DNA of 18,470 bases from Pseudomonadota bacterium (GCA_023445955.1 JAEXJH010000621.1:1-18470); one strand, 5' to 3'. Shown: positions 1 to 7,623, numbered from the stretch's first letter. The notes: generated by a model not told the origin, from the letters alone. Program-made: numbers and translations.

Positions 1-540
1 CGCTGGTCCTACGACACCGCACTGCTGGAGGCGGTCGAGGAGCAGCTGGCCGCCAAGCCGGCCCTGCTGAGCGCCGCCGTCCGTCCCGCCTCACTGTTCA
101 CCGCTCCGGCCGCCGTGCCACTGATCGAGGCCGCGCCGCCCCGGCCGATGCCGATGGACGATCGCCTGATCCGGGTGATCCAGCGCTTCGACATGGGCGG
201 GCGCGAGGCCGACGACCGCTTCCTCAAGGGCCTGGGCGTCGCCAGCATCATCGCCCACGAAGCCCGCCGCCTGTCCGATCGCGGCCGGCCCGACCTCGCC
301 GCCAGGATCCGCCCGGCCCGCGACGGCGACCCCGAGGGCTGCGACGTCATCGGCGTCGGCCTGGACGAGACGCCGCGCCTGATCGTGGTCAAGACCACCC
401 TGTCGGGCGAAGTCGCGCCCTTCGGCCTTACCCAGGTCGAGTTCAACCTCTCCGAAGCCCAACCCGCCGCCTTCCGCATCCGCCGCGTCTACGACCTGCT
501 GGGCGAGGCGCGGTTCTACCGGATGAAGCCGCCCTGGTGA
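1..540 (+). CDS. DUF3883-like domain protein, C-terminal part (5' end outside window)
   Basis: The reading frame is open from the first base to TGA at 538-540, giving 179 visible residues with no start codon in a plausible place, so the gene begins upstream of the window. An Ala/Pro-rich linker (residues 22-50) is followed by a helical stretch and then, from about residue 112, a pattern like the DUF3883 domain: CDVIGVG, RLIVVKTT, a Phe-x-x-Thr-x-x-Glu segment and a closing RIRRVYDL. DUF3883 domains are known at the C-terminus of multi-domain proteins, including restriction-like and NO VEIN-type proteins, and resemble PD-(D/E)xK nuclease folds. In most members the strand reads IEVKxT; here the Glu is Val (codon GTG at 385-387), so a nuclease role is doubtful. 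It converges on the next gene with a 4-nt gap. The N-terminal domain, and so the function, cannot be judged. Confidence 0.8.
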   Translation, partial: RWSYDTALLEAVEEQLAAKPALLSAAVRPASLFTAPAAVPLIEAAPPRPMPMDDRLIRVIQRFDMGGREADDRFLKGLGVASIIAHEARRLSDRGRPDLAARIRPARDGDPEGCDVIGVGLDETPRLIVVKTTLSGEVAPFGLTQVEFNLSEAQPAAFRIRRVYDLLGEARFYRMKPPW

Positions 541-544
541 GGCG

Positions 545-1114
545 CTAGGCCTTGAACACGTGGGCCAGCATCTGGGTCAGGCCGCCCAGCGTCCGGCCGC
601 CGTTCAGTTCGCCGGGCAGGCGCATCAGCGTCTCGTAGAAGCCGTGGGGCGGGATCGCGCTCATCACTTCCAGGATATCGCGACGCGAGAGGCCCTTGCG
701 GACGCGGCCGCCGCTGGCGTCGACCCAATCGGCCTTGCGCACGGCGTTGACGACCTCGGCATCCGGCCCCTGGAAGGCGGTGACCTTGTGGTGCCAGTGG
801 ATCAGGTTGCAGACGAGGCAGGCGTCCAGGTGCGGTGCGCTTGCTTGCCGGGCCTGTTCGGCAAGCGCCTCGGAGGGCTCGAGATAGGCCAGCGCCTTGT
901 CGGTCCACAGGCCGACATCGTGATAGGCCAGGGCGAAGGCGACCGTTTCGCGCCACTTCGCATCGCCGCCCAGGAAGTGCAGGGCGTAGGTCAGCACCCG
1001 ATAGACGTGGTTGCGGTAGCCCTCGAAGTCCGCGCCGATCGCCTCGCGCAGCGGCGCCAGCTCGCGCTCGACGATCTCGTCATGGTCGATGATGGCGATG
1101 GTCATGACCGCCAT
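545..1114 (-). CDS. HD-domain putative metal-dependent phosphohydrolase
   Basis: This is a 189-residue soluble protein without a signal peptide. It carries an HD-type metal site: His36 in YRNHVYRV, the His65-Asp66 pair in ALAYHDVGLW, and a later Asp in RKADWVDA (Asp129 or Asp132). A His-rich stretch, IHWHHKV at 105-111, lies between them. HD superfamily members hydrolyse phosphate esters, nucleotides or signalling nucleotides; no extra domain here points to a substrate. The start could be ATG at 1114 or the in-frame ATG at 1105 (MTIAIIDHDE); neither has a strong ribosome-binding site. It lies 95 nt downstream of lepA on the same strand, but a good terminator sits between them, so it probably has its own promoter or depends on read-through. 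The family assignment is solid; the role is unknown. Confidence 0.85.
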   Translation of the reverse strand: MAVMTIAIIDHDEIVERELAPLREAIGADFEGYRNHVYRVLTYALHFLGGDAKWRETVAFALAYHDVGLWTDKALAYLEPSEALAEQARQASAPHLDACLVCNLIHWHHKVTAFQGPDAEVVNAVRKADWVDASGGRVRKGLSRRDILEVMSAIPPHGFYETLMRLPGELNGGRTLGGLTQMLAHVFKA

Positions 1115-1154
1115 TCAAGCTTGTCGGCGGCGGGCTTTCTTGAACGCGAGCAAG

Positions 1155-1184
1155 AAAAAGCCCCGCCGGCGAAACCGGCGGGGC
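1155..1184 (-). terminator. Rho-independent terminator after lepA
   Basis: A perfect 10-bp GC stem (GCCCCGCCGG at 1160-1169 with CCGGCGGGGC at 1175-1184) closes a CGAAA loop. On the minus strand the stem is followed by a run of five U (A-run 1155-1159 on the plus strand), so it ends transcription arriving from lepA before the HD gene. Confidence 0.88.
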
Positions 1185-1209
1185 CTTTCGAAGCGGGTTA
1201 GGCGAGGGA

Positions 1210-3018
1210 TCAATCCTCATCCATCTTCAGGGCGGCGATGAAGGCTTCCTGCGGGATCTCGACCTTGCCGAACTGGCGCATGCGCTTCTTGCCGGCCTTC
1301 TGCTTGTCCAGCAGCTTGCGCTTACGCGAGGCGTCGCCGCCGTAGCACTTGGCGGTCACGTCCTTGCGCAGGGCGCGGACGGTCTCGCGGGCGATGATCC
1401 GGCCGCCGATGGCCGCCTGGATGGGAATGACGAACATGTGCTGCGGGATGAGCTCCTTCATCTTCTCGCACATGCCGCGGCCACGGCTCTCGGCGCGGTC
1501 GCGGTGGACCAGCATCGACAGGGCGTCGACCGGCTCGGCATTGACCAGGATCGACATCTTCACCAGGTCGCCGACGCGATAGTCCTCCAGCTGGTAGTCG
1601 AAGCTGGCATAGCCCTTCGAGATCGACTTCAGGCGGTCGTAGAAGTCGAAGACGACTTCGTTCAGCGGCAGGTCGTAGATGACCATGGCGCGGTTGCCGA
1701 CGTAGCTGAGCTCGCGCTGCTGGCCGCGGCGGTCCTGGCAAAGCTTGATGACGCCGCCCAGGTACTCGTCGGGCGTGAAGATCGTCGCCTTGATCCAGGG
1801 CTCGCTGATGTTCTCGATCTGCATGACGTCCGGCAGGTCGGCCGGGTTGTGCAGCTCGATCTCTTCGCCATTGCGCATGTGGATCTTGTAGACGACCGAC
1901 GGGGCGGTCGCGATCAGGTCGAGGTCGAACTCGCGGCTCAGGCGCTCCTGGATGATCTCCAGGTGCAGCAGGCCAAGGAACCCGCAGCGGAAGCCAAAGC
2001 CGAGAGCGGCCGAGCTCTCCATCTCGTAGGTGAAGCTGCCGTCGTTCAGGCGCAGCTTGCCGACGGCGGCGCGCAGGTCCTCGAAGTCGGCGGCGTCGAC
2101 CGGGAAGAGACCGCAGAACACCACGGGCTGGACGTCCTTGAAGCCCTTCAGCGGCTCGGCCGTGGGCTTCTTCTCGTCGGTGATGGTGTCGCCGACCGCG
2201 GCGTCGGCCACTTCCTTGATCGAGGCGGTGAAGAAGCCGACCTCGCCCGGACCCAGTTCCGCAACGTCGGTGGCCTTGGGCGTGAACACCCCAACCTTGT
2301 CGATGCGGTGAGTGGCGCCGGTCTGCATCATGCGGACCTGGGCGCCGGCCTTCAGCGTGCCGTCGAAGATGCGGACCAGAACGACCACGCCCAGATAGGC
2401 GTCGTACCAGGCGTCGACCAGCAGCGCCTTCAGCGGCGCGTCGCGGTCGCCCTTGGGCGCGGGCAGGCGGGTGACGATGGCTTCCAGCACGTCATGGATG
2501 CCCAGGCCCGACTTGGCGCTGGCCAGCACGGCGTCGCTGGCGTCCAGGCCGATCAGGTCCTCGATCTGGGCGCGCACGCGCTCGGGCTCGGCGGCCGGCA
2601 GATCGATCTTGTTCAGGACCGGGACGATCTCGTGGTTGTTGTCGATGGCCGAATAGACGTTGGCCAGGGTCTGGGCTTCCACGCCCTGCGAGGCGTCGAC
2701 GACCAGGATCGAACCTTCGCAGGCGGCCAGCGAGCGGCTGACCTCATAGGCGAAGTCGACGTGCCCGGGGGTGTCCATCAGGTTGAGGATGTAGTCCTCG
2801 CCGTCATCGGCCTTGTACTTCAGGCGCACGGTCTGCGCCTTGATGGTGATGCCGCGTTCCTTCTCGATATCCATGTTGTCGAGAACCTGCGCGCTCATCT
2901 CGCGCGCGGTCAGGCCGCCCGTCTCCTGGATGAGGCGGTCGGACAGCGTGGACTTGCCGTGGTCGATGTGGGCCACGATGGAAAAGTTGCGGATCTTGTC
3001 GAGAGGCGTCGAAGTCAT
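1210..3018 (-). CDS. lepA: Elongation factor 4 (LepA), translational GTPase
   Basis: LepA/EF4 is a ribosome-associated GTPase of the EF-G family that acts on stalled or misassembled ribosomes. From ATG at 3018 the protein is 602 residues, the normal family length. All GTPase boxes are present: G1 AHIDHGKST (16-24), G2 RGITI (55-59), G3 DTPGH (82-86), G4 NKID (136-139) and a G5-like SAK. The EF-G-like domains follow, then the LepA-specific C-terminal domain with a basic stretch ([20 protein letters not shown]) and the ending MDED. An in-frame ATG four codons upstream (3030) would add MRTP. The downstream ATG is preferred because the N-terminus [20 protein letters not shown] matches the usual family start, though neither start has a clear Shine-Dalgarno sequence. 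It is divergent from eipA and ends at a terminator, so it is probably monocistronic. Confidence 0.97.
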   Translation of the reverse strand: MTSTPLDKIRNFSIVAHIDHGKSTLSDRLIQETGGLTAREMSAQVLDNMDIEKERGITIKAQTVRLKYKADDGEDYILNLMDTPGHVDFAYEVSRSLAACEGSILVVDASQGVEAQTLANVYSAIDNNHEIVPVLNKIDLPAAEPERVRAQIEDLIGLDASDAVLASAKSGLGIHDVLEAIVTRLPAPKGDRDAPLKALLVDAWYDAYLGVVVLVRIFDGTLKAGAQVRMMQTGATHRIDKVGVFTPKATDVAELGPGEVGFFTASIKEVADAAVGDTITDEKKPTAEPLKGFKDVQPVVFCGLFPVDAADFEDLRAAVGKLRLNDGSFTYEMESSAALGFGFRCGFLGLLHLEIIQERLSREFDLDLIATAPSVVYKIHMRNGEEIELHNPADLPDVMQIENISEPWIKATIFTPDEYLGGVIKLCQDRRGQQRELSYVGNRAMVIYDLPLNEVVFDFYDRLKSISKGYASFDYQLEDYRVGDLVKMSILVNAEPVDALSMLVHRDRAESRGRGMCEKMKELIPQHMFVIPIQAAIGGRIIARETVRALRKDVTAKCYGGDASRKRKLLDKQKAGKKRMRQFGKVEIPQEAFIAALKMDED

Positions 3019-3095
3019 GGGCGTGCGCATAGCACATTTGGCCCGCTTCGCGAGGGGCGTTAGGGCCTAGGCGTGCGGCCTCGGGTCGCGCATGC

Positions 3096-3110
3096 TTAAC
3101 CGCTCGTTAA
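3096..3110. promoter_or_regulatory. CtrA-type box, TTAA-N7-TTAA
   Basis: TTAA (3096-3099), seven bases (CCGCTCG), then TTAA (3107-3110) is an exact match to the full binding consensus of the cell-cycle regulator CtrA. It lies 71 nt upstream of the eipA start, where it would overlap the -35 region of a promoter starting near 3135-3145. In Brucella, eipA is reported to be directly activated by CtrA, so both context and motif agree. The site also lies about 80 nt upstream of lepA on the other strand. Confidence 0.8.
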
Positions 3111-3139
3111 GTTTGGAGCCGCAAACCGGTCTCAATGAC

Positions 3140-3156
3140 TTGCAACAGTGTTGCAA
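3140..3156. promoter_or_regulatory. 17-bp perfect palindrome, operator candidate for eipA
   Basis: TTGCAACA-G-TGTTGCAA is a perfect dyad of two 8-bp arms around one base. It sits 30 nt downstream of the CtrA box and 24 nt upstream of the eipA ATG, just before the ribosome-binding site. The position suits an operator near the transcription start for a dimeric repressor (TetR- or XRE-like half-sites are of this size). As RNA it could also form a short hairpin, though a one-base loop makes that poor. No cognate regulator is in the window. Confidence 0.55.
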
Positions 3157-3180
3157 TGAAACTGATCCGGAGGGGCTGAC

Positions 3181-3942
3181 ATGGACCGTCGCAAGCTGAT
3201 CGTCTCGGGCGCCGCCGTCGGCCTGAGCGCCATGGGCACGCAGGCCCTGGCCCGCCAGCGCATCACCTCAGAACAACTGCCGCCGGCCCAGCCGATCACG
3301 GACCCGAACGCGCCGCCGCCGTCGCAGTCGGCCTATGCGCAGGAGTCGTACGGGTCTCAACCGGTCGGCGCTCGGGATCCCTACGCCACCCAGCCGTCGC
3401 CGCCCTCGCCGACGCCGGGTTCGAACGGCAACACGCCGGCCTATGACACCGGCCGCGCCCAGACCTATTCCGCCGACGAGATGATCCGCGCCACGTCCGA
3501 TTTCCTGGGCGTCACGGCCGAGAGCGCCGGCGCGGCGATCGAGAAGATCTTCAAGGAGCGGGGCCAGCCCACCGGCTACATCGCCGGTGAAGAGGGTTCG
3601 GGCGCATTCGTGGCCGGCCTGCGCTACGGCCGCGGCCTGCTTTATATGAAGGGCCGCCCGACGCTGGAGACCTTCTGGCAGGGCCCGACGGTGGGCTGGG
3701 ACTGGGGCGGCAACGCCAGCCGCGTCTTCACCCTCTGCTATAACCTGCAGTACCCGGACGCCATCTTCCGCCGCTTCCCCGGCGTGGAGGGCAGCGCCTA
3801 TCTGATCGGCGGCCTGGGCGTGAACTACCAGAAGGCCGACGAGATCACCCTGGCCCCGATCCGCGCCGGCGTCGGCCTGCGTCTGGGGGCGAACGTCGGC
3901 TATCTCGGCTACAGCCGCAAACGCCGCTGGATGCCCCTCTAG
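3181..3942 (+). CDS. eipA: EipA-like envelope integrity protein (DUF1134), periplasmic
   Basis: The product is 253 residues. Residues 1-24 form an export signal ending ALA before Arg25; the N-terminus MDRRKLIV is loosely Tat-like. A Pro/Gln/Ser-rich linker (about 31-90) leads to the DUF1134 domain, recognised by YMKGRPTLETFWQGPTVGWD, FRRFPGVEGSAYLIGGLGVN and APIRAGVGLRLGANVGYLGY. The characterised family member, EipA of Brucella abortus, is a periplasmic beta-barrel protein needed for envelope-stress resistance and is synthetically lethal with O-polysaccharide defects. The start is well supported: GGAGGGG at 3169-3175 lies five nt before ATG. Upstream are a perfect CtrA box and a 17-bp palindrome, pointing to cell-cycle control plus a second layer of regulation. 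The long low-complexity linker may span peptidoglycan (inference). Its TAG stop overlaps the stop of the convergent DUF4139 gene. Confidence 0.92.
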   Translation: MDRRKLIVSGAAVGLSAMGTQALARQRITSEQLPPAQPITDPNAPPPSQSAYAQESYGSQPVGARDPYATQPSPPSPTPGSNGNTPAYDTGRAQTYSADEMIRATSDFLGVTAESAGAAIEKIFKERGQPTGYIAGEEGSGAFVAGLRYGRGLLYMKGRPTLETFWQGPTVGWDWGGNASRVFTLCYNLQYPDAIFRRFPGVEGSAYLIGGLGVNYQKADEITLAPIRAGVGLRLGANVGYLGYSRKRRWMPL

Positions 3943-5513
3943 CCGCCGTATTCGATCGCGTAGCTGAAGGTGCGCGACTGATTGGGATCCAGCGTCACGC
4001 GCCAGGCGACCATGCCCTGGCGGATGTCGTGCTTCTGCTGTTCGGCCGCCACCTTGAAGGTTGGCAGGTTCGGGTTCTGCCGCACTTCGACCGTCACCGG
4101 GATGGTCTTGGCGTTGGAGAGATCGACCTCGTAGGTCCGGCGCACGCGGCCCTTCTTCAGCTTCTCCTCGGCGACCAGGCGCGGCCGGGCCAGGATGCCC
4201 ATCGCCTGGCCGATGACCAGGTCCAGCGGCTCGCCGACGGCGACGTCGCGCACGGCCTGTTCGCCGGCGAAAGTCGGCCGACCGTCTACGGTCTCCATGG
4301 CCGACAGCGCGCCGGAGGGCAGGGGCTTGCCCAGGCCGTTTGAGGTCTTGTTCTCGAGGCGCAGGGTCACGGCCGGCGCGCGGAAGGCTTCGCCGCCGCG
4401 GTCCCATGGGTTGACCGTCACCACATAGAGCCGCTGGAAGGCGACATCCTTCTGATCGAGGAACGCCACCTGTTTGGTCTGGCGTGGGTTCAGGGTGACC
4501 GGCGTCGGCAGGGTATAGAGCTTGTAGTCGCCCAGGTTCGATTGCTCGGCCAGCGGGGGAGGCGGCGGTGGCGGGGCAGGTGCGCCCGCAAACGCCATCG
4601 ACTCGGCGCGTCGTGCGACCATCGGGATCGGCAGGGGCGGCGCTTCGGACAGGACGGGCGGCGCGACGGGCTGGTCGACATAGTGCGTGGTGTCCATCGG
4701 CCAGCACGCCCTGCGGATCGAGGTCGCCTGGCCCTTGTCGACACGGACGTACTGGCGCGAAAGCTTGCCGGCGACGGCCTGGGTCTTGGCGTCGGCGAAC
4801 TGGCTGCCGCTGCTGTTGACCAGGGTCAGCCAGCCCGTGAGGTCCAGCCGCTTGCCGTCCGGATGGATGCGCGCGACGTAGTCGGCCTGCCAGTTCACAC
4901 CCAGCGCTAGGTAGGACAGCGTCAGCTTCACGCGTGTGGGCGAGGGGACGTCGACGATGGTCGAGAGGCTGGGCTTGTCGGTAAGGCCGTCGGGGACCGA
5001 CGACAGCACCAGGCGCTCGGGACCGCCAGAGCAGCCCAAGGCCTCGACACCGTCGTTGGTGCGAACCATCAGGCCATTCGGACCCTGCAGCAGGGTGGCG
5101 TCGACCGTTTGTTGACGGCCGGTCTTGCGGTTGGTGCGCACCACCTGGATCGGCTGGCCCAACGCGCGCTCGACCAGGGTTCCAGGGCTGAGCAGGGCGT
5201 AGTCGTAGTTGCGCTCGACCGCCTTGCCCGGCAGGCCCTCGACCGCGGCGCTCTGCGGGATCAGGCCCTCGGCGACGCCGTCGAAGCGGACGGTATGGCG
5301 GCCAGCCGGCAGGTCGAGGATGCGGGTCTCGGTGACCAGGATCAGGCCGCGCTCTGCGGCCTGGGCGCGCTGCCAGCTGCTCAGCGTCTGAAACGGCCCG
5401 ACGCCATCGCGATAGAGCGTCACCGCGACGCGCTCGGGCGCGGGCGAAGCGATGGTCGCGGCATGAGTTGGCAGCGCGGCGGCGAGAGCGAGCGCGCCGA
5501 CGAGGGCGCGCAT
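3939..5513 (-). CDS. DUF4139 domain protein, exported (second copy of tandem pair)
   Basis: The product is 524 residues. Residues 1-18 (MRALVGALALAAALPTHA) are a signal peptide, so it is periplasmic or surface-exposed. The N-terminal part resembles DUF4140 and the rest DUF4139, as in the mucoidy-inhibitor MuiA-like family, whose biochemical role is unknown. Conserved landmarks shared with the neighbour are YDYALLSPGTL, VVRTN, LGVNWQADYVA, GWLTLVNSSG, FADAKTQAVAG and the C-terminal KGRVRRTYEVDLSNAK. Unlike its neighbour it has two cysteines (161, 270) and a proline-rich insert with seven consecutive prolines (314-320), likely to need EF-P. The start ATG at 5513 is two nt after the upstream stop (TGATCATG); a GTG at 5519, with its GTGA overlapping that stop, is an alternative. 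Either way translation is probably coupled. It ends inside the eipA stop codon with no terminator visible. Confidence 0.88.
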   Translation of the reverse strand: MRALVGALALAAALPTHAATIASPAPERVAVTLYRDGVGPFQTLSSWQRAQAAERGLILVTETRILDLPAGRHTVRFDGVAEGLIPQSAAVEGLPGKAVERNYDYALLSPGTLVERALGQPIQVVRTNRKTGRQQTVDATLLQGPNGLMVRTNDGVEALGCSGGPERLVLSSVPDGLTDKPSLSTIVDVPSPTRVKLTLSYLALGVNWQADYVARIHPDGKRLDLTGWLTLVNSSGSQFADAKTQAVAGKLSRQYVRVDKGQATSIRRACWPMDTTHYVDQPVAPPVLSEAPPLPIPMVARRAESMAFAGAPAPPPPPPPLAEQSNLGDYKLYTLPTPVTLNPRQTKQVAFLDQKDVAFQRLYVVTVNPWDRGGEAFRAPAVTLRLENKTSNGLGKPLPSGALSAMETVDGRPTFAGEQAVRDVAVGEPLDLVIGQAMGILARPRLVAEEKLKKGRVRRTYEVDLSNAKTIPVTVEVRQNPNLPTFKVAAEQQKHDIRQGMVAWRVTLDPNQSRTFSYAIEYGG

Positions 5514-5515
5514 GA

Positions 5516-6901
5516 TCACCACTCCGTCTCGACCGTGAAGGTCAGCACCGTCTCGCCATTGGCCGGGATCGGCACGCTCCAGCCCAGGGTGGCGGCGTCG
5601 ATGCGGCGGCTCTTCAGGCTCTCGGCCTTGACCTCGTTCTCGCGCCACAGGCCGCCCTGGCGCAGCTCGACGGTCACCGGCTCGTCCTTGGCGTTTCGCA
5701 GCAGGTACTTCATCTCGTAGCGCGTGCGGCGCTTGGAGACGCGGCTCTCGGCCACCAGGGTCTGCTGGCTGGAAACGTCGAAGGCCTCGCCGGTCTTGAT
5801 CGACAGCTCCGAACCGGCCGGGGTGTGGCCGATGGCGTTCTCGCCGACGAACTTCGGATCGCCCGCCGCATCGCGCATGTAGACGCGCATGACGCCGGCC
5901 GGCAGCTGGCTGCCCAGGCCCGCCAGCCGCGCGTTGCTGAACTGGATGGCGACCACGGCCTTGACCGGCTCGGCCTGTGTGGAGAACCAGCCCTCGCGCA
6001 CTTCGTAGACCTTCTTGGCCGCCACGCCTTGGGCCGACAGGAAGCCGACCTGCTTGTTCTGGTTAGAGGCGATCGTGGTCCGCTCGGGCAGGGGATAGAT
6101 GTAGTAGTCGGCGATCCGCTCGCCCGTGCCGCTTTCCGTGCCCGCGCTCACCACGCCCGCGACGCCGCGACCGCGATTGGGGCGATAGCTGTTGGTCGAG
6201 GTCAGCTGGCTGACATCGCCAGCGACCAGCTGGGTCTTGGCGTTCTCGAACGGCGTGCCCGAGGTGTTGGACAGCGTGATCCAGCCCTGCAGATCGAGCG
6301 CGCTCTTGGCCTCGTCGAACAGGGCGACATAGTCGGCCTTCCACGACAGGCCCGAGGTCAGGTAGCTTAGCTTGGCCTGGCGCGGACCGGCATTGGCGGC
6401 GTCGACGCTGACCGATAGGGTCGGGCGGGCGCGCAGGGTCTCGGGCACCTTGTCGAAGATCACGCGGGTCGGGACGCCGTCGTCGCGCAGCACTTCGATG
6501 CGGTCGCCGATCTTCAGCACCACGCCGCCGTTGGCGGCCAGGACGGTGGCGACTTCGGTAGTCTCCTTGCCGTCGCCGGGATTGGTGCGAACGATCTTCA
6601 CCTGCTGGCCGACCGCCTTCTGCATCAGCTTGTCGGGGGTCAGCAGGTCGTAATCGAAGTTCTGCTCCAGGATGCTAACGCCGGGGGCCGACAGGCTGAC
6701 CGTCTCGGGGCGTATCTGGGCCGAGACGTCCTTGAATTCCAGCTTCTGGCGGCCGGCCTTCAGGTCCAGCGAGCGGCTGTCTTCCACCAGCGCCAGGTCG
6801 GAATTGTAGATGGTGACCGAAATCTCACGGGCTGCTTGCGCATGGGCCGAGAGGGGAACCAGCAGCAGGCCGGCCGAGGCCAGCAGAGCGCGACGGTGCA
6901 T
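5516..6901 (-). CDS. DUF4139 domain protein, exported (first copy of tandem pair)
   Basis: The product is 461 residues with a signal peptide (MHRRALLASAGLLLVPLSAHA, cleavage after Ala21). The mature protein has the DUF4140-DUF4139 layout: an N-terminal beta-rich domain (EISVTIYNSDLALVEDSRSL), YDLLTPDKLM, VRTNPGDG, SGLSWKADYVA, GWITLSNTSGTPFENAK and a C-terminal region SKRRTRYEMKYLLRNAKDEP. It contains no cysteine. The family (MuiA-like) is widespread and envelope-associated but has no defined reaction. It is clearly a paralogue of the following gene and the two form an operon. The ATG at 6901 has a good ribosome-binding site (GGGAGGA, about six nt before it), partly inside an inverted repeat that may control translation. 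The start is firm. Confidence 0.9.
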   Translation of the reverse strand: MHRRALLASAGLLLVPLSAHAQAAREISVTIYNSDLALVEDSRSLDLKAGRQKLEFKDVSAQIRPETVSLSAPGVSILEQNFDYDLLTPDKLMQKAVGQQVKIVRTNPGDGKETTEVATVLAANGGVVLKIGDRIEVLRDDGVPTRVIFDKVPETLRARPTLSVSVDAANAGPRQAKLSYLTSGLSWKADYVALFDEAKSALDLQGWITLSNTSGTPFENAKTQLVAGDVSQLTSTNSYRPNRGRGVAGVVSAGTESGTGERIADYYIYPLPERTTIASNQNKQVGFLSAQGVAAKKVYEVREGWFSTQAEPVKAVVAIQFSNARLAGLGSQLPAGVMRVYMRDAAGDPKFVGENAIGHTPAGSELSIKTGEAFDVSSQQTLVAESRVSKRRTRYEMKYLLRNAKDEPVTVELRQGGLWRENEVKAESLKSRRIDAATLGWSVPIPANGETVLTFTVETEW

Positions 6902-6910
6902 CGACGTCCT

Positions 6911-6942
6911 CCCGTGTGTTTACAAGAGTAAAACAACACGGG
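6911..6942 (-). promoter_or_regulatory. Inverted repeat overlapping the ribosome-binding site of the first DUF4139 gene
   Basis: CCCGTGT (6911-6917) and ACACGGG (6936-6942) form a perfect 7-bp outer stem; inside, GTTTAC and GTAAAAC pair with one bulge around a short loop. In the minus-strand mRNA the 3' arm ends in the GGG that begins the GGGAGGA ribosome-binding site, so folding would partly mask it. As DNA, the inner TTTAC-N4-GTAAA could instead be an operator. The sequence does not say which. A GANTC site (6952-6956) lies just upstream. Confidence 0.5.
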
Positions 6943-6977
6943 ATTGCGGCGGAGTCTAGGCTAGGTTGAGCTGAAAC

Positions 6978-7568
6978 TTAGCCGCCCCAGACCTGCTTCA
7001 GGCGGGCGTCGCGGCCACAGCCCGTGCGGTACAGATTGTAGTCCAGCGCGTGCCGCTTGGCGTAGTCGCGGTGGTATTCCTCGGCAGGGTAGAAGACCTG
7101 CAGCGGCAGGATCTGGGCCTTCATCGTGCCGGACTTCAGGCGCTTGGCGGCCTCGGCTTGCGACTTCTCGGCGATCGGGCGCTGGCCGGGGGTGACGAAG
7201 ACGGCTGGTCGGTAGGACGGACCGCGGTCGCAGAACTGGCCGCCGTCGTCGGTCGGGTCGACCAGCTTCCAGTAGCGATACAGCAGGAAGCCGTAGTCCA
7301 GCTTGGCCGGGTCATAGGTGACGCGCACGGACTCATAGTGGCCGCTGCGTTCGCTGGTGACGTCGCGATAGGTCGGGTTCTTGACGTGGCCGCCGGTGTA
7401 GCCGCTCTCGACCTTCAGCACGCCGGGGATGCCCCCCATGTCGTGCTCCATGCACCAGAAGCAGCCGCCGGCGAACACGGCGGTCTCGGTTTTCAGCGTC
7501 GCGGCGGCGGAGGCGCTGACGCCAGTGAGGGCGAATAGGGTGGCCAGAAGGGCAAGCAGGCGACGCAT
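6978..7568 (-). CDS. msrA: Peptide methionine-S-sulfoxide reductase MsrA, exported form
   Basis: MsrA reduces methionine S-sulfoxide in oxidised proteins. The 196-residue product begins with a signal peptide (MRRLLALLATLFALTGVSASA), so this copy acts in the periplasm rather than the cytoplasm. The catalytic motif GCFWCME places the nucleophilic Cys at 36 with a second Cys at 39. Cys113 (GQFCDRG) and Cys184 (RTGCGRD) are further candidates for resolving disulfides. Family signatures SGYTGG, YESVRVTYDP, DPTDDGGQFCDRG and YPAEEYHRDY are intact. The ATG at 7568 has TGGAGAGA about five nt upstream. A GANTC site (7588-7592) lies in the short upstream region. It precedes the two exported DUF4139 genes by 76 nt on the same strand. 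Exported MsrA proteins repair envelope proteins under oxidative stress, which fits the neighbours. It needs a membrane electron donor or thioredoxin-like partner not seen here. Confidence 0.95.
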   Translation of the reverse strand: MRRLLALLATLFALTGVSASAAATLKTETAVFAGGCFWCMEHDMGGIPGVLKVESGYTGGHVKNPTYRDVTSERSGHYESVRVTYDPAKLDYGFLLYRYWKLVDPTDDGGQFCDRGPSYRPAVFVTPGQRPIAEKSQAEAAKRLKSGTMKAQILPLQVFYPAEEYHRDYAKRHALDYNLYRTGCGRDARLKQVWGG

Positions 7569-7623
7569 CGAAGTCTCTCCAGAAGCGGACTCGGACTTAG
7601 ATACGTAAGAGAGCGCCGAAAGG

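Noticed and set aside
1438..3063. A 541-codon plus-strand open frame opposite lepA
   Set aside because: It is exactly antisense to an unmistakable lepA. Its translation is dominated by V/D/L/A/Q residues typical of the reverse strand of GC-rich codons, with no recognisable domain.
5514..5648. N-terminal extension of the second DUF4139 gene into the upstream gene
   Set aside because: It overlaps conserved coding sequence of the first copy and would bury the clear signal peptide beginning at 5513.
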